Translations under genes and position numbers: made by a program | Shown: in pieces, positions 7,571-17,026 of the stretch | Layout: each line of letters begins with the position of its first letter | Numbering within the stretch: the stretch's first letter is position 1 | Source of the DNA: Clostridiaceae bacterium | Lineage (GTDB): Bacteria > Bacillota > Clostridia > Oscillospirales > Acutalibacteraceae | Direction: 5' to 3' | NCBI GenBank assembly: GCA_016290515.1 | Contig: JAEEUJ010000003.1 | Span: 1-33,445 of the forward strand | DNA length: 33,445 nucleotides | The notes under the pieces: model-generated | Seen by the model: only the letters and a program-made list of their open reading frames with translations | Told to the model about the DNA's origin: nothing | The model's database searches: none

Positions 7571-8194
7571 ATGGCTAAATTACAGGTTTTAGACAAGAAG
7601 GGCAAGAAGGTTTCCGACATCGAGCTTAACGATGACATCTTCGCAATCGAGCCCAGCAAGTCAGCTATGCATCTCGTAGTTGTTGCGTATCTCGCAGCAC
7701 AGCGTCAGGGCACTCAGTCGACTCTCACCCGTTCCGAAGTTTCCGGCGGCGGCAAGAAGCCTTGGCGTCAGAAGGGAACCGGTCGCGCAAGACAGGGTTC
7801 AACCAGAAGCCCGCAGTGGACTCACGGCGGTATCGCACACGGCCCCAAGCCGAGAGATTACAAGCTTGACGTAAATAAGAAGGTAAGAAGACTCGCTATG
7901 AAGTCTGCTCTTTCTTCAAAGGTTGCCGACAGCGAAATGATCGTAGTTGATTCACTCGCTATGGACGCAATCAAGACAAAGGATATGACAGAGGTTCTTT
8001 CCGCTGTCAAGGCCGGCAAGAAGACGCTTATCGTACTTCCCGAGAAGGACGATGTAGTTTACAAGAGCGCCAGAAACATTGAAGGCGTTAAGGTTTCACC
8101 GGTCAACACGCTCAACGTTTACGACATTCTTAACTGCAATACACTTGTAGTTGCAAAGGATGCGGTTACAAAGATTGAGGAGGTATTTGCATAA
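7571..8194 (+). CDS. rplD: 50S ribosomal protein L4
   Basis: L4 binds 23S rRNA domain I and lines the exit tunnel. In E. coli it also represses its own S10 operon through the leader RNA, which is relevant to the structured leader seen upstream of rpsJ, although that mechanism is not shown to operate in Firmicutes. The protein is 207 aa, with the long rRNA-binding loop visible as [20 protein letters not shown] followed by the histidine-containing [23 protein letters not shown] precedes the ATG. The stop codon shares its last base with the rplW start, so the two genes are translationally coupled. Confidence 0.97.
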   Translation: MAKLQVLDKKGKKVSDIELNDDIFAIEPSKSAMHLVVVAYLAAQRQGTQSTLTRSEVSGGGKKPWRQKGTGRARQGSTRSPQWTHGGIAHGPKPRDYKLDVNKKVRRLAMKSALSSKVADSEMIVVDSLAMDAIKTKDMTEVLSAVKAGKKTLIVLPEKDDVVYKSARNIEGVKVSPVNTLNVYDILNCNTLVVAKDAVTKIEEVFA

Positions 8195-8487
8195 TGAAGT
8201 TTGCACAGGATATTATCCTCCGTCCGGTAATTACAGAGGAAAGCATGATGGGCACCGCTGATAAGAAGTACACCTTCAAGGTTGCCAAGACTGCTTCTAA
8301 GTCGGAAATTAAAGAGGCTGTTGAACAGCTTTTCGGCGTTAAGGTTGAAAAGGTCAACACCATGAATTGCAAGGGTCACTTAAGAAGATACGGCCGTTTC
8401 GAGGGTTACACTGCTTCCTGGAAGAAGGCTATCGTTACTCTTACAGCTGATTCAAAAACTATCGAATTCTTTGACGGAATGATGTAA
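8194..8487 (+). CDS. rplW: 50S ribosomal protein L23
   Basis: L23 lies at the tunnel exit and is the docking site for trigger factor and the signal recognition particle. The 97-aa protein has the family's N-terminal [13 protein letters not shown] and the later [16 protein letters not shown], with a basic loop toward [17 protein letters not shown]. Its start overlaps the rplD stop by one base (TAATG), and GAGGAGGT lies inside the end of rplD. The 67-nt gap after it is longer than most here and can fold: AACGG (8496-8500) with CCGTT (8532-8536), enclosing GGAG (8509-8512) with CTCC (8522-8525). Confidence 0.96.
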   Translation: MKFAQDIILRPVITEESMMGTADKKYTFKVAKTASKSEIKEAVEQLFGVKVEKVNTMNCKGHLRRYGRFEGYTASWKKAIVTLTADSKTIEFFDGMM

Positions 8488-8554
8488 TAATCCCAAACGG
8501 TAATGTATGGAGTAAAGACAGCTCCGCTAAGCCGTTATTAAGGAGAGTGAAACA

Positions 8555-9385
8555 ATGTCTATTAAAGTCTATAAACCGACTACGAATTCAAGACGTAATA
8601 CATCGGTTACAGATTATTCCGAGCTTTCAAAGGTCGCTCCCGAGAGAAGCCTTCTGGCACCGCTCAACAAGAATGCAGGCCGTAACAGCTACGGAAGAAT
8701 AACAGTTCGTCACCGCGGTGGCGGCAACAGAAGAAAGTATCGTATCATCGACTTCAAGAGAGATAAGCAGGGTACAGCAACCGTACTTACTCTCGAATAC
8801 GATCCCAACCGTTCGGCATTTATCGCGCTCGTTGAGTACGAGGACGGCGAGAAGAGATACATCCTCGCTCCCGTAGGCCTTAACGTAGGCGATAAGATTG
8901 AGTCAGGCGCAGGCGCAGACATCAAGGTCGGCAACGCGCTTCAGCTCAAGGACATCCCGACAGGCACATTCGTACACAACGTAGAGCTCTATCCCGGTAG
9001 AGGCGGCCAGCTCGCAAGAGCGGCAGGCAACTCCGCACAGCTCATGGCTAAGGAAAACGGTCTCGCGCTTCTCAGACTTCCTTCGGGCGAGTTGAGAAAT
9101 GTTCCCGCAGACTGCAGAGCCACAATCGGTACTGTCGGCAACACCGACCACGAAAACGTTAAGATCGGTAAGGCAGGACGTACACGCCACATGGGCATCA
9201 GACCTACAGTCCGCGGTTCTGTTATGAACCCGAACGACCACCCCCACGGCGGTGGTGAAGGTAAGTCACCCATCGGTCGTCCCGGCCCGTGCACACCTTG
9301 GGGCAAGCCCGCTCTCGGTTACAAGACCAGAGACAAGAAGAAGGCTTCCAACAAGATGATCGTAAAGCGTCGTAACGGTAAATAA
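8555..9385 (+). CDS. rplB: 50S ribosomal protein L2
   Basis: L2 is one of the most conserved large-subunit proteins and is needed for subunit association and peptidyl transfer. At 276 aa it has the usual length. Visible landmarks are the N-terminal basic region with [20 protein letters not shown], the central OB and SH3-like region with GDKIESGAG, and the C-terminal [20 protein letters not shown], which holds the conserved histidine-rich loop near the catalytic centre. AAGGAGAG precedes ATG 8555. rpsS follows after 18 nt. Confidence 0.97.
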   Translation: MSIKVYKPTTNSRRNTSVTDYSELSKVAPERSLLAPLNKNAGRNSYGRITVRHRGGGNRRKYRIIDFKRDKQGTATVLTLEYDPNRSAFIALVEYEDGEKRYILAPVGLNVGDKIESGAGADIKVGNALQLKDIPTGTFVHNVELYPGRGGQLARAAGNSAQLMAKENGLALLRLPSGELRNVPADCRATIGTVGNTDHENVKIGKAGRTRHMGIRPTVRGSVMNPNDHPHGGGEGKSPIGRPGPCTPWGKPALGYKTRDKKKASNKMIVKRRNGK

Positions 9386-9403
9386 TTGAAGGGAGTGTAG
9401 AAT

Positions 9404-9685
9404 ATGTCAAGAAGTACTAAAAAGGGCCCTTATGTAGCTCCCAAGCTGCTTGCAAGGGTTGAAGAAATGAATAAGAACGGCGAAAAGATAGTTCTTAAGA
9501 CATGGAGCCGCAGCTCTACTATATTCCCGGCATTTGTCGGACACACTTTTGCAGTTCATGACGGCAGAAAGCATGTTCCGGTTTACGTTACAGAGGATAT
9601 GGTCGGCCATAAGCTCGGCGAATTTGCACCGACAAGAACCTTCAGAGGCCATGCCGGTTCAAAGACATCAAACAACGGTAAATAA
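9404..9685 (+). CDS. rpsS: 30S ribosomal protein S19
   Basis: S19 forms a complex with S13 in the head of the 30S subunit, near the A-site tRNA and the inter-subunit bridge. The protein is 93 aa and matches the family throughout: [13 protein letters not shown] at the start, [20 protein letters not shown] in the middle, and the signature [18 protein letters not shown] near the end. GGGAGTG precedes the ATG by about nine bases. The order rplB-rpsS-rplV is the standard S10-operon arrangement. Confidence 0.97.
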   Translation: MSRSTKKGPYVAPKLLARVEEMNKNGEKIVLKTWSRSSTIFPAFVGHTFAVHDGRKHVPVYVTEDMVGHKLGEFAPTRTFRGHAGSKTSNNGK

Positions 9686-9709
9686 ACAGCGAAAGGAGTG
9701 TATTAACTA

Positions 9710-10042
9710 ATGGAAGCAACGGCAAAGGTTACTAACGTACGTATTGCCCCCAGAAAGGTTAAGATCGTACTTGATTTAATCAGAAACAAGCCTTGCGATG
9801 AAGCGTTAGCGATTTTGAAGTACACACCCAAGGCTGCGTGTGAACCGCTTGGAAAGCTTTTGAAATCTGCTATCGCAAATGCAGAAAACAAGGACATGGA
9901 CACTACAAGACTTTATATCGCGGAGTGCCGTGTAGATCAGGGCCCCACGCTCAAGAGAATCAGACCCAGAGCACAGGGCAGAGCATTCAGAATAAACAAA
10001 AAGACTTCGCACATTTACCTTGTGCTTAAAGAAGCAGAATAA
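9710..10042 (+). CDS. rplV: 50S ribosomal protein L22
   Basis: L22 touches all six 23S rRNA domains, and its long hairpin loop forms part of the exit-tunnel constriction, where macrolide-resistance changes arise in other species. The protein is 110 aa. The N-terminal [20 protein letters not shown] and the C-terminal signature [20 protein letters not shown] are both plain. AAAGGAGTG lies upstream of ATG 9710. It precedes rpsC by 19 nt. I see no insertion or deletion in the tunnel loop by eye. Confidence 0.97.
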   Translation: MEATAKVTNVRIAPRKVKIVLDLIRNKPCDEALAILKYTPKAACEPLGKLLKSAIANAENKDMDTTRLYIAECRVDQGPTLKRIRPRAQGRAFRINKKTSHIYLVLKEAE

Positions 10043-10061
10043 GTGAGGAGGAGGTTATACA

Positions 10062-10733
10062 ATGGGACAGAAAATTAATCCTACCGGTCTTAGAATCGGC
10101 GTAATCAAGGATTGGGAATCACGTTGGTACTGTGATAAGAAAAATTTCGGCGATACGCTTGTATCGGACGACAAGCTCCGTAAGTATCTCCTCAAGTCAC
10201 TTGCTCCGGCAGGCGTACCGAAGGTAGAAATCGAGAGAGATGCGAAGAGAGTAAGAGTTAACATTCACTGCGCAAAGCCCGGTATGGTTATCGGTAAGGG
10301 CGGCACAGAGATTGAGAAGCTCAAGGATACATGTAAGGAAATGCTCGGCGGCGACAAAGAGGTTTTCGTTAACATTATCGAAATCAAGCAGCCCGACTTA
10401 AACGCTCAGCTCGTAGCTGAGAGCATCGCTTCACAGCTTGAAAGAAGAATTTCCTTCAGAAGAGCAGTTAAGCAGGCTATCGGCAGAGCCATGAAGCTTT
10501 ATGCTAAGGGCATCAAGGTACAGGTAAGCGGCAGACTCGGCGGCGCTGAAATAGCACGTTCGGAGCATTACCGCGAAGGCACCATTCCGCTGCAGACAAT
10601 CCGTGCCGACATCGACTACGGCTTTGCCGAGGCAAAGACAACCTACGGTCGTATAGGCGTTAAGGTTTGGCTGTATCAGGGTGAAGTTCTTCACGAGAGC
10701 CGCAGATCTCGCAGAGAAGGAGGCAGAAAATAA
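10062..10733 (+). CDS. rpsC: 30S ribosomal protein S3
   Basis: S3 lies at the mRNA entry channel of the small subunit and contributes helicase activity with S4. The protein is 223 aa. A KH type-2 RNA-binding domain is visible with its GKGG loop at residues 78-81 (in [14 protein letters not shown]), and the C-terminal domain contains [17 protein letters not shown] followed by the [20 protein letters not shown] motif. GAGGAGGT precedes the ATG. The last base of the TAA stop is the first base of the rplP start, coupling the two genes. Confidence 0.97.
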   Translation: MGQKINPTGLRIGVIKDWESRWYCDKKNFGDTLVSDDKLRKYLLKSLAPAGVPKVEIERDAKRVRVNIHCAKPGMVIGKGGTEIEKLKDTCKEMLGGDKEVFVNIIEIKQPDLNAQLVAESIASQLERRISFRRAVKQAIGRAMKLYAKGIKVQVSGRLGGAEIARSEHYREGTIPLQTIRADIDYGFAEAKTTYGRIGVKVWLYQGEVLHESRRSRREGGRK

Positions 10734-11164
10734 TGCTTTTACCCAAGAGAGTTAAATACCGCAGAGTTCAGAGAGGTCGTTTGACCGGTAAAGCGTTAAG
10801 AGGCAACAAGGTTACTTACGGTGACTTCGGTCTCGTTGCAACCGAACCTGCGTGGATTACAGCTAATCAGATCGAGGCAGCCCGTATTGCTATGACAAGA
10901 TATATCAAGCGTGGCGGTCAGGTTTGGATAAAGATTTTCCCGGATAAGCCGATCACTGAGAAGCCGGCTGAAACCCGAATGGGTTCAGGTAAGGGCTCGC
11001 CCGAATACTGGGTAGCAGTCGTTAAGCCCGGCAGAGTTCTCTTCGAGATCGCAGGCGTTCCGGAAGAAACAGCCCGTGAGGCTATGCGTCTTGCCGCTAA
11101 CAAGCTTCCCATCAAGTGCAAGTTTGTTGCCAAGGCAAGCGAAGAAGAGGATGGTGAGCAGTAA
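10733..11164 (+). CDS. rplP: 50S ribosomal protein L16
   Basis: L16 helps shape the A-site tRNA channel on the large subunit. The protein is 143 aa, opening with [20 protein letters not shown] and carrying the signature [20 protein letters not shown]. The C-terminus is acidic (ASEEEDGEQ), a few residues longer than a minimal L16. Its start overlaps the rpsC stop by one base and its stop overlaps the rpmC start by one base, so rpsC, rplP and rpmC form a tightly coupled trio. Confidence 0.97.
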   Translation: MLLPKRVKYRRVQRGRLTGKALRGNKVTYGDFGLVATEPAWITANQIEAARIAMTRYIKRGGQVWIKIFPDKPITEKPAETRMGSGKGSPEYWVAVVKPGRVLFEIAGVPEETAREAMRLAANKLPIKCKFVAKASEEEDGEQ

Positions 11165-11367
11165 TGAAAGCAAACGAATTGAAAAAACTCTCCAAGGCAG
11201 AGTTGGATGCTAAACTCTTGGAATTAAAGGACGAGCTTTTTAAGTTACGCTTCCAGCAGGCCATCAACCAACTCGACAATCCGATGCGTATAAGTGCCGT
11301 TAAGAAGGATATCGCAAGAGTTAAGACTGTTATCCGCGATAACGAACTTCACGGCGCACAGGGCTAA
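11164..11367 (+). CDS. rpmC: 50S ribosomal protein L29
   Basis: L29 is a small helical protein near the tunnel exit next to L23. At 67 aa it has the usual size and pattern: an N-terminal helix [20 protein letters not shown], then the signature [17 protein letters not shown], and a final helix that contains [13 protein letters not shown]. The start overlaps the stop of rplP by one base. rpsQ follows after 20 nt, the common rpmC-rpsQ arrangement. Confidence 0.96.
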   Translation: MKANELKKLSKAELDAKLLELKDELFKLRFQQAINQLDNPMRISAVKKDIARVKTVIRDNELHGAQG

Positions 11368-11387
11368 GGTAAGGGAGGACAATCATA

Positions 11388-11645
11388 ATGAGTGAAAGAA
11401 ATCTCAGAAAAACTCAGGTTGGTATCGTAACAAGCGATAAGATGGAGAAGACAGTCGTTGTTTCAATCAAAGACAAGATTCAGCATCCGCTTTACAAGAA
11501 GATAGTTAACCGTACAGTTAAAATCAAGGCTCATGATGAGAACAATGAGTGCGGCATAGGCGACAAGGTTCTCGTTATGGAAACCCGTCCTCTCTCCAAG
11601 GATAAGAGATGGCGAGTAGTAGAAATCATCGAGAAAGCGAAATAA
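11388..11645 (+). CDS. rpsQ: 30S ribosomal protein S17
   Basis: S17 is a primary 16S rRNA-binding protein with an OB fold in the body of the 30S subunit. The 85-aa protein shows [20 protein letters not shown] at the start, the [20 protein letters not shown] core, and the signature [25 protein letters not shown] precedes the ATG. It lies between rpmC and rplN as expected and shows no anomalies. Confidence 0.97.
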   Translation: MSERNLRKTQVGIVTSDKMEKTVVVSIKDKIQHPLYKKIVNRTVKIKAHDENNECGIGDKVLVMETRPLSKDKRWRVVEIIEKAK

Positions 11646-11666
11646 TTTTCTAAGGAGGAATTTACT

Positions 11667-12035
11667 GTGGTACAACAACAGAGTTACCTCAAGGTTGCCG
11701 ATAACACCGGTGCGAAAGAGATTATGTGCATTCGCGTACTCGGTGGTTCAGGCAGAAGGTATGCTAACATAGGCGACGTTATTGTAGCATCTGTCAAGAA
11801 GGCAGCGCCCGGCGGCGTTGTTAAAAAGGGCGATGTTGTCAAGGCGGTCGTAGTAAGAACACACAAGGGCGTTCGCAGAGACGACGGTACTTACATCCGT
11901 TTCGACGAAAACGCTGCAGTGCTTATAAAAGACGATAAGACCCCCAGAGGCACCCGTATCTTTGGGCCGGTAGCAAGAGAGCTTCGTGACAAGGACTATA
12001 TGAAGATCCTTTCGCTTGCTCCCGAAGTGCTTTAA
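11667..12035 (+). CDS. rplN: 50S ribosomal protein L14 (GTG start)
   Basis: L14 forms an inter-subunit bridge and is the binding site of the silencing factor RsfS. The protein is 122 aa. Its beginning [20 protein letters not shown] and the later [20 protein letters not shown] with FDENAAVLI are canonical. The start codon is GTG at 11667, supported by AAGGAGG a few bases upstream and by the exact fit of the family's N-terminus. It opens the spc part of the superoperon, with only 21 nt separating it from rpsQ. Confidence 0.97.
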   Translation: MVQQQSYLKVADNTGAKEIMCIRVLGGSGRRYANIGDVIVASVKKAAPGGVVKKGDVVKAVVVRTHKGVRRDDGTYIRFDENAAVLIKDDKTPRGTRIFGPVARELRDKDYMKILSLAPEVL

Positions 12036-12050
12036 TGGAGGTAAACGAGA

Positions 12051-12371
12051 ATGATTAAAAAAGTTCACGTTAAGACAGGCGATACCGTTGTCGTTATCAA
12101 CGGTAAGAACCGCGGCAAGCAGGGCAAGGTTATGCAGGTAAGCCCGAAGGAAGGCAAGGTCATCGTTGAAGGCGTTAACATGGTTACTAAGCATGTTAAG
12201 CCCCGTCAGATGGGTGAGCCCGGCGGACTTATCAAGGCAGAGGCCGCTCTCTACGCCGACAAGGTTCAGCTTATTTGCCCCAAGTGCGGTAAGGCGACCA
12301 GAATCGGTCACGACGGCACAGGCAAGGATAAGAAGCGCGTATGCAAAAAGTGCGGCGCGAAGTTTGAATAA
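12051..12371 (+). CDS. rplX: 50S ribosomal protein L24 with C-terminal zinc ribbon
   Basis: L24 is an assembly-initiator protein of the large subunit. The N-terminal KOW domain is clear ([19 protein letters not shown]). The C-terminal 35 residues carry CPKC (C76, C79) and CKKC (C98, C101), a four-cysteine zinc ribbon that E. coli L24 lacks but that I recall in clostridial and some other bacterial L24 proteins. The length is 106 aa. TGGAGGT precedes ATG 12051. It sits between rplN and rplE in the standard order. Zinc binding is inferred from the cysteine pattern. Confidence 0.95.
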   Translation: MIKKVHVKTGDTVVVINGKNRGKQGKVMQVSPKEGKVIVEGVNMVTKHVKPRQMGEPGGLIKAEAALYADKVQLICPKCGKATRIGHDGTGKDKKRVCKKCGAKFE

Positions 12372-12387
12372 GGGAGGGACATAACCA

Positions 12388-12930
12388 ATGGCAGCAAGAC
12401 TTAAAGAATACTACAAAGCTGAAGTTGCTCCGGCACTCCAGAAGAAGTTCGGCTACAAGAGCGTTATGGAAATCCCGAAGCTTGACAAGATAATCGTCAA
12501 CGTCGGATGCGGCGAGGCAAAGGACAACTCAAAGGTTGTAAGCGCTATCATGAACGATCTTTCGATCATCACCGGTCAGAAGCCCGTTGAGTGCAAGGCC
12601 AAGAAGTCCGTTGCTAACTTCAAAATCCGTGAAGGTATGACTATCGGCGTCAAGGTTACGCTCCGCGGCGACAGAATGTACGAATTCCTCGACAGATTCT
12701 TCAATCTGGCACTTCCGAGAGTTCGTGACTTCAGAGGTATCAACCCCAATTCCTTTGACGGCAGAGGCAACTACTCAATGGGCGTCAAGGAACAGCTGAT
12801 ATTCCCTGAGATTGAATATGACAAGATTGACGCAGTTCGCGGCATGGATATATGCTTCGTAACTACTGCAAACACCGACGAAGAGGCCAGAGAGCTCCTT
12901 TCTCTCATGGGCGCTCCGTTCGAGAAATAA
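12388..12930 (+). CDS. rplE: 50S ribosomal protein L5
   Basis: L5 binds 5S rRNA and contacts the P-site tRNA. The protein is 180 aa, with [20 protein letters not shown] early, the conserved [20 protein letters not shown], and the C-terminal [20 protein letters not shown] followed by a helix ending [19 protein letters not shown] precedes the ATG. It is followed after 13 nt by the zinc-type S14 gene, an order usual in the spc region. No irregularity is visible. Confidence 0.97.
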   Translation: MAARLKEYYKAEVAPALQKKFGYKSVMEIPKLDKIIVNVGCGEAKDNSKVVSAIMNDLSIITGQKPVECKAKKSVANFKIREGMTIGVKVTLRGDRMYEFLDRFFNLALPRVRDFRGINPNSFDGRGNYSMGVKEQLIFPEIEYDKIDAVRGMDICFVTTANTDEEARELLSLMGAPFEK

Positions 12931-12943
12931 GGAGGGATAACAA

Positions 12944-13129
12944 GTGGCAAAGACATCAATGAAGATCAGAGCGGCACGTCCCGCTAAGTATTCGACAAGA
13001 GAACATAACAGATGCAAAATCTGCGGCAGACCACATGCTTATCTCCGTAAATACGGTGTTTGCCGTATCTGCTTCAGAAAGTTAGCACACGCCGGTCAGA
13101 TTCCGGGTGTCAAGAAGGCAAGTTGGTAA
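12944..13129 (+). CDS. rpsN: 30S ribosomal protein S14, zinc-binding type (GTG start)
   Basis: S14 belongs to the head of the small subunit. This is the short zinc-dependent type, 61 aa rather than the roughly 100-aa zinc-free form. Cysteines C24, C27, C40 and C43 form the CxxC-x12-CxxC zinc site (RCKICG and GVCRICF). The start is GTG 12944, with GGAGGG upstream and the expected [21 protein letters not shown]-terminus. Genomes with this type sometimes hold a zinc-free copy elsewhere for zinc starvation; none is in this window. It is often written rpsN1 or rpsZ. Confidence 0.97.
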   Translation: MAKTSMKIRAARPAKYSTREHNRCKICGRPHAYLRKYGVCRICFRKLAHAGQIPGVKKASW

Positions 13130-13154
13130 GAGCGATTGCAAAGGAGGAAATAGT

Positions 13155-13553
13155 ATGCAAATCTCTGATAGCATCGGTGATATGCTCACAAGAATCCGCA
13201 ATGCGAATTCCGCAAAGCATGACACGGTGAAGGTTCCTGCATCAAACATGAAGAAGGCAATTGCTCAGATTCTTGTTGATGAAGGCTATATAAAGGGTTT
13301 CAAGGTTGAAGACGACGGCAAGCAGGGCATCATTGAGATCGAGCTCAAGTACGGCCCCAACAAGTCCTCCGTCATCACCGGATTGCGCAGAGTTTCCAAG
13401 CCCGGTCTGCGTATATATACAGATTGCGAGAATATGCCCAAGGTTATCAAGGGCCTCGGCATTGCAATCCTTTCAACATCCAAGGGCGTTATGACTGACA
13501 AGGACGCACGCAAGGCCAACGTTGGCGGCGAAGTTCTTGCCTACATCTGGTAA
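13155..13553 (+). CDS. rpsH: 30S ribosomal protein S8
   Basis: S8 is a primary 16S rRNA-binding protein and, in E. coli, the feedback repressor of the spc operon. The protein is 132 aa. It starts with [20 protein letters not shown] and ends with the signature [20 protein letters not shown] before VLAYIW. The start was placed at ATG 13155, 16 codons inside the longer open frame, because AAGGAGG lies about eight bases upstream and the family begins at this point. rplF follows after 13 nt. Confidence 0.97.
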   Translation: MQISDSIGDMLTRIRNANSAKHDTVKVPASNMKKAIAQILVDEGYIKGFKVEDDGKQGIIEIELKYGPNKSSVITGLRRVSKPGLRIYTDCENMPKVIKGLGIAILSTSKGVMTDKDARKANVGGEVLAYIW

Positions 13554-13566
13554 GGAGGTTAACAGT

Positions 13567-14112
13567 ATGTCAAGAATCGGCAGACAGCCTATCGCTGTTC
13601 CCGCAGGCGTCGACGTTAAAATCGACGGCAGTACTGTTACCGTTAAGGGCCCCAAGGGCACACTTACCAGAACAGTACACAGCAACATGAAGGTTGAGCT
13701 TGACGGCGCTGAAATCAAGGTTTCACGTCCCGACGAGTCAAACCTCAACAAATCTCTCCACGGTCTGACCCGTACGCTTATCGCCAATATGGTTAAGGGC
13801 GTTACAGACGGTTATTCCAAGGAGCTTGAGATCAACGGTGTCGGCTACCGTGCAGCTAAGCAGGGTAAGGACCTCGTTATGAACATCGGTTATTCGCATC
13901 AGGTTACAATGAGCGAGATCGAGGGTATCACAATCGACGTTCCCGCACCGAACAAGATCATCATTTCAGGTCCCGACAAGCAGAAGGTCGGACAGTTCGC
14001 AGCAGAAGTACGCGAGAAGCGTCCTCCTGAGCCGTACAAGGGCAAGGGTATCAAGTATGTTGACGAGCATATCCGCCGTAAAGAGGGTAAAGCCGGTAAA
14101 GGCGGAAAATAA
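13567..14112 (+). CDS. rplF: 50S ribosomal protein L6
   Basis: L6 lies near the factor-binding site of the large subunit and consists of two repeated domains. The protein is 181 aa and begins [20 protein letters not shown]. The second domain ends with the signature [21 protein letters not shown] start it at ATG 13567 rather than at the earlier in-frame ATG 13522, because AAGGAGG lies directly upstream and the longer frame would overlap rpsH. It is followed by rplR after 18 nt. Confidence 0.97.
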   Translation: MSRIGRQPIAVPAGVDVKIDGSTVTVKGPKGTLTRTVHSNMKVELDGAEIKVSRPDESNLNKSLHGLTRTLIANMVKGVTDGYSKELEINGVGYRAAKQGKDLVMNIGYSHQVTMSEIEGITIDVPAPNKIIISGPDKQKVGQFAAEVREKRPPEPYKGKGIKYVDEHIRRKEGKAGKGGK

Positions 14113-14130
14113 TAAAAGGAGTGTATTTAG

Positions 14131-14490
14131 ATGGTTAATAGACCTGACAGCAATAAAGCAAGACTTAAGCGTCATGCCAGAGTTCGCTCTAAGATCAAGG
14201 GTACAGCGGATTGTCCGCGCCTTGACGTTTTCCGTTCACTCCAGAACATCTATGCTCAGTTGATTGACGATACAACAGGTACTACACTCGTTGCCGCTTC
14301 TTCAACGGAGAAGGATTTCAAGGATTACGGCGGAAACAAGGACGCAGCCAAAAAGGTTGGCGAGCTTTTAGCAAAAAGAGCCCTCGAGAAGAACATCAAG
14401 GATGTTGTTTTCGACAGAGGCGGTTATGTATATCACGGCAGAGTTCAGGCTCTCGCTGAAGGCGCTCGTGAGGGCGGCCTCAACTTCTAA
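14131..14490 (+). CDS. rplR: 50S ribosomal protein L18
   Basis: L18 binds 5S rRNA together with L5 and L25 in the central protuberance. The protein is 119 aa. Recognisable stretches are [37 protein letters not shown], and the C-terminal [20 protein letters not shown] with GLNF at the very end. AAAGGAGTG precedes ATG 14131. It has the normal spc-operon place between rplF and rpsE and shows no deviation in length. Confidence 0.97.
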   Translation: MVNRPDSNKARLKRHARVRSKIKGTADCPRLDVFRSLQNIYAQLIDDTTGTTLVAASSTEKDFKDYGGNKDAAKKVGELLAKRALEKNIKDVVFDRGGYVYHGRVQALAEGAREGGLNF

Positions 14491-14508
14491 GAAAGGAGAA
14501 CAGACAAC

Positions 14509-15012
14509 ATGGCAGAAAGAATTGATGCTTCGGCATTGGAATTACAGGAAAAGGTTGTTGCTATCAACAGAGTTTCCAAAACCGTTAAGGGCGGCCGTAT
14601 TATGAAGTTCTCCGCATTAGTAGTTGTCGGTGACGAAAACGGCATTGTCGGCTTCGGTATCGGCAAATCAAGCGAAGTTCCGGACGCTATACGTAAGGGT
14701 ATTGAGGACGCCAAGAAGAACCTTATCAGGGTTTCTCTTAAGGGCACAACAATTCCTCACGAGGTTATCGGTAAATTCGGCGCAGGCGTAGTTCTTATGA
14801 AGCCCGCTGCAGAAGGTACCGGCGTTATCGCAGGCGGCCCCGTTCGTGCGGTTGTTGAAGTAGTAGGCATCAAGGACATTCGTTCCAAGGCTCTTCGTTC
14901 AAACAACCCCTGCAACGTAGTAAGGGCTACTATCGACGGACTTTCACAGCTTCGTAATCTTGACGAGGTTGCTGCAACCCGCGGTAAGTCTGCAAAAGAG
15001 ATTATAGGTTAA
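14509..15012 (+). CDS. rpsE: 30S ribosomal protein S5
   Basis: S5 lies at the mRNA entry side of the 30S subunit and influences decoding accuracy; in other bacteria its loop near the N-terminus is the site of spectinomycin resistance changes. The protein is 167 aa with the double-stranded RNA-binding fold [20 protein letters not shown] and [20 protein letters not shown], then the signature-like [27 protein letters not shown] precedes the ATG. rpmD follows after 12 nt. Confidence 0.97.
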   Translation: MAERIDASALELQEKVVAINRVSKTVKGGRIMKFSALVVVGDENGIVGFGIGKSSEVPDAIRKGIEDAKKNLIRVSLKGTTIPHEVIGKFGAGVVLMKPAAEGTGVIAGGPVRAVVEVVGIKDIRSKALRSNNPCNVVRATIDGLSQLRNLDEVAATRGKSAKEIIG

Positions 15013-15024
15013 GGAGTGTGTAAA

Positions 15025-15204
15025 ATGGCTAACGTAGAAATTACTCTCAAGAAGAGCCTTATCGGCTCCAAGAAGGACCAGATTGCCACTGCTTATTCAC
15101 TTGGCTTAAGAAAGATCGGGGATAAGACTTCACAGCCTGACAATCCCCAGACTCAGGGCAAGATCAAGAAGATTATTCATCTTATCGAAGTTAAAGAAGG
15201 CTAA
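15025..15204 (+). CDS. rpmD: 50S ribosomal protein L30
   Basis: L30 is a small protein of the large subunit, absent from some bacterial groups. At 59 aa it begins [20 protein letters not shown] and carries the signature [20 protein letters not shown] before the last helix. I start at ATG 15025, three codons inside the longer open frame, because AAGGAGTG lies at the right distance and the family begins with this residue pattern. It sits between rpsE and rplO as usual. Confidence 0.95.
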   Translation: MANVEITLKKSLIGSKKDQIATAYSLGLRKIGDKTSQPDNPQTQGKIKKIIHLIEVKEG

Positions 15205-15218
15205 GGAGGTGCAGGAAG

Positions 15219-15662
15219 ATGAAATTACACGAACTTTCACCGGCTGAGGGCTCCAAGAAGAGCGTTAAGCGTATCGGCCGCGGTCCTGCATCAGGTCAGG
15301 GCAAAACCGCAGGTAAAGGCCACAAGGGTCAGAAGGCCCGTGCAGGCAGAGGTATGCGTGCAGGCTTTGAAGGCGGACAGATGCCTTTGCAGAGAAGAAT
15401 CCCCAAGAGAGGATTCAACAACATCTTTGCTAAGGAAATCGCAACTGTTAACGTTTCAGCTCTCGATAAAACCTTCGAGGACGGTGCAACCGTTGACATT
15501 CAGGCGCTCATCGACGCAGGTCTTGTTAAGAAGGCTCTCGACGGCGTAAAGGTGCTCGGCAACGGCGAAATCAGCAAGAAGCTTACCGTTCAGGTTAATG
15601 CTTATTCCGAACAGGCGAAGCAGAAGATCGAGGCAGCCGGCGGAAAGGCTGAGGTGATCTGA
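15219..15662 (+). CDS. rplO: 50S ribosomal protein L15
   Basis: L15 is a late-assembly protein with a long extended N-terminal tail buried in 23S rRNA. The 147-aa protein has the typical glycine- and lysine-rich tail ([20 protein letters not shown]) followed by [17 protein letters not shown], then a globular domain ending with AEQ-like helices and GGKAEVI. AAGGAGGTG precedes the ATG. Its stop TGA lies one base before the GTG start of secY, and the secY ribosome binding site lies inside its final codons, so secY translation is probably coupled to it. Confidence 0.97.
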   Translation: MKLHELSPAEGSKKSVKRIGRGPASGQGKTAGKGHKGQKARAGRGMRAGFEGGQMPLQRRIPKRGFNNIFAKEIATVNVSALDKTFEDGATVDIQALIDAGLVKKALDGVKVLGNGEISKKLTVQVNAYSEQAKQKIEAAGGKAEVI

Positions 15663-15663
15663 A

Positions 15664-17013
15664 GTGATTCAAACGATTGTAAATGCATGGAAGATCGCAG
15701 ATCTTCGTAAAAAGATTATTTACACCGCATTTATCATTTTGATTTTCAGAATCGGTGCCGCAATCCCCGTTCCGTTTGTTAATATCGGTTCGGACGGTAT
15801 CCTTTCAGATCCGAACGCTAACAACTTTATGACTTATCTGAGTATGATGACCGGTAACGCGTTCAACTACGGTACTCTGTTCGCTATGTCGATCACCCCG
15901 TACATCAACGCATCGATTATCATACAGCTGCTCACGGTAGCTATTCCCTACCTTGAGAAGCTCGCCAAGGAAGGCGAGGAGGGCAGAAAGAAGATCGCTT
16001 CTATCACCCGTTACACCACCGTCGTCCTTGCACTTATGCAGTCCACTGCATATTTCTTCTACATCCGTTCGCAGGGTTTGCTTGTAACCGACGCTAACGG
16101 CGCTAAGTTCACAGGCTTCTTTGCAGTATTCCAGGCAATTGCTGTCATCCTTTGCTACACGGCGGGTTCGACCTTCATCATGTGGCTGGGCGAGCAGGTA
16201 AACGAAAAGGGTATCGGCAACGGTATTTCAATTATCCTTTTTGCAGGTATCGTTTCGAGAATTCCCACAATGATTTATCAGCTCTACACCTATCTGACAA
16301 AGGGCGGCATTTACTACGCTTACGTAGCTATAGCAGTAATTTCACTGTTGCTGATGATCGCGTTCATCGTCTGGATGGACAACGCGGAGAGAAGAATCCC
16401 CGTTCAGTATGCCAAGAGAGTCGTAGGACGCAAGATGTACGGCGGTCAGAACACTCACATGCCCATCAAGGTTAATATGTGCGGCGTTCTTCCCATCATC
16501 TTCGCTTCTTCAATCCTTTCGCTTCCTCCGACAATCGCTATGTTTGTCAACGTTAAGGAAGGCGGCTTCTGGGAAGGCTTCTTCAAGGTCTTCGACACAA
16601 GCCACTGGGCATACGCAATAATGTACTTCGTACTTATTATATTCTTTGCCTATTTCTATTCGGCAATTCAGTACAATCCTATCGAAATGGCGAACAACAT
16701 CCGTAAGAACAGCGGCGCTGTTCCGGGTATCCGTCCCGGCAAGCCTACTTCGGATTACATCACCAAGGTACTTTCGAGACTTACGCTTGTCGGCGCGCTT
16801 CTGCTTTCAGTCGTTGCTCTTTATCCGATTCTGTTCTCACAGATCACAACGGCTATCCAGACCGCGATTATCAACGACGGCGAGACTCATGCCGGTGTTA
16901 ACCTTTCACTCGGCGGTACTTCGGTAATCATCTTGGTCGGTGTTGCTCTGGAAACAGTTAAGCAGCTTGAGAGCCAGATGATGATGCGCCACTACAAGGG
17001 ATTCCTTGACTGA
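15664..17013 (+). CDS. secY: Protein translocase subunit SecY (GTG start)
   Basis: SecY is the channel of the SecYEG translocon in the cytoplasmic membrane. The 449-aa protein has ten predicted transmembrane segments. Family landmarks include RKKIIYTAFIILIFRIGAAI at the first helix, NEKGIGNGISIILFAGI near the middle, the cytoplasmic loop RRIPVQYAKR, and FAYFYSAIQYNPIEMANNIR with SGAVPGIRPGKPT late. The start is GTG 15664, one base after the rplO stop, with GAGGTGAT upstream. The rplO-secY-adk-map order is typical of Gram-positive spc operons, linking ribosome supply with membrane export capacity. Confidence 0.97.
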   Translation: MIQTIVNAWKIADLRKKIIYTAFIILIFRIGAAIPVPFVNIGSDGILSDPNANNFMTYLSMMTGNAFNYGTLFAMSITPYINASIIIQLLTVAIPYLEKLAKEGEEGRKKIASITRYTTVVLALMQSTAYFFYIRSQGLLVTDANGAKFTGFFAVFQAIAVILCYTAGSTFIMWLGEQVNEKGIGNGISIILFAGIVSRIPTMIYQLYTYLTKGGIYYAYVAIAVISLLLMIAFIVWMDNAERRIPVQYAKRVVGRKMYGGQNTHMPIKVNMCGVLPIIFASSILSLPPTIAMFVNVKEGGFWEGFFKVFDTSHWAYAIMYFVLIIFFAYFYSAIQYNPIEMANNIRKNSGAVPGIRPGKPTSDYITKVLSRLTLVGALLLSVVALYPILFSQITTAIQTAIINDGETHAGVNLSLGGTSVIILVGVALETVKQLESQMMMRHYKGFLD

Positions 17014-17026
17014 TAAAGGAGAAACT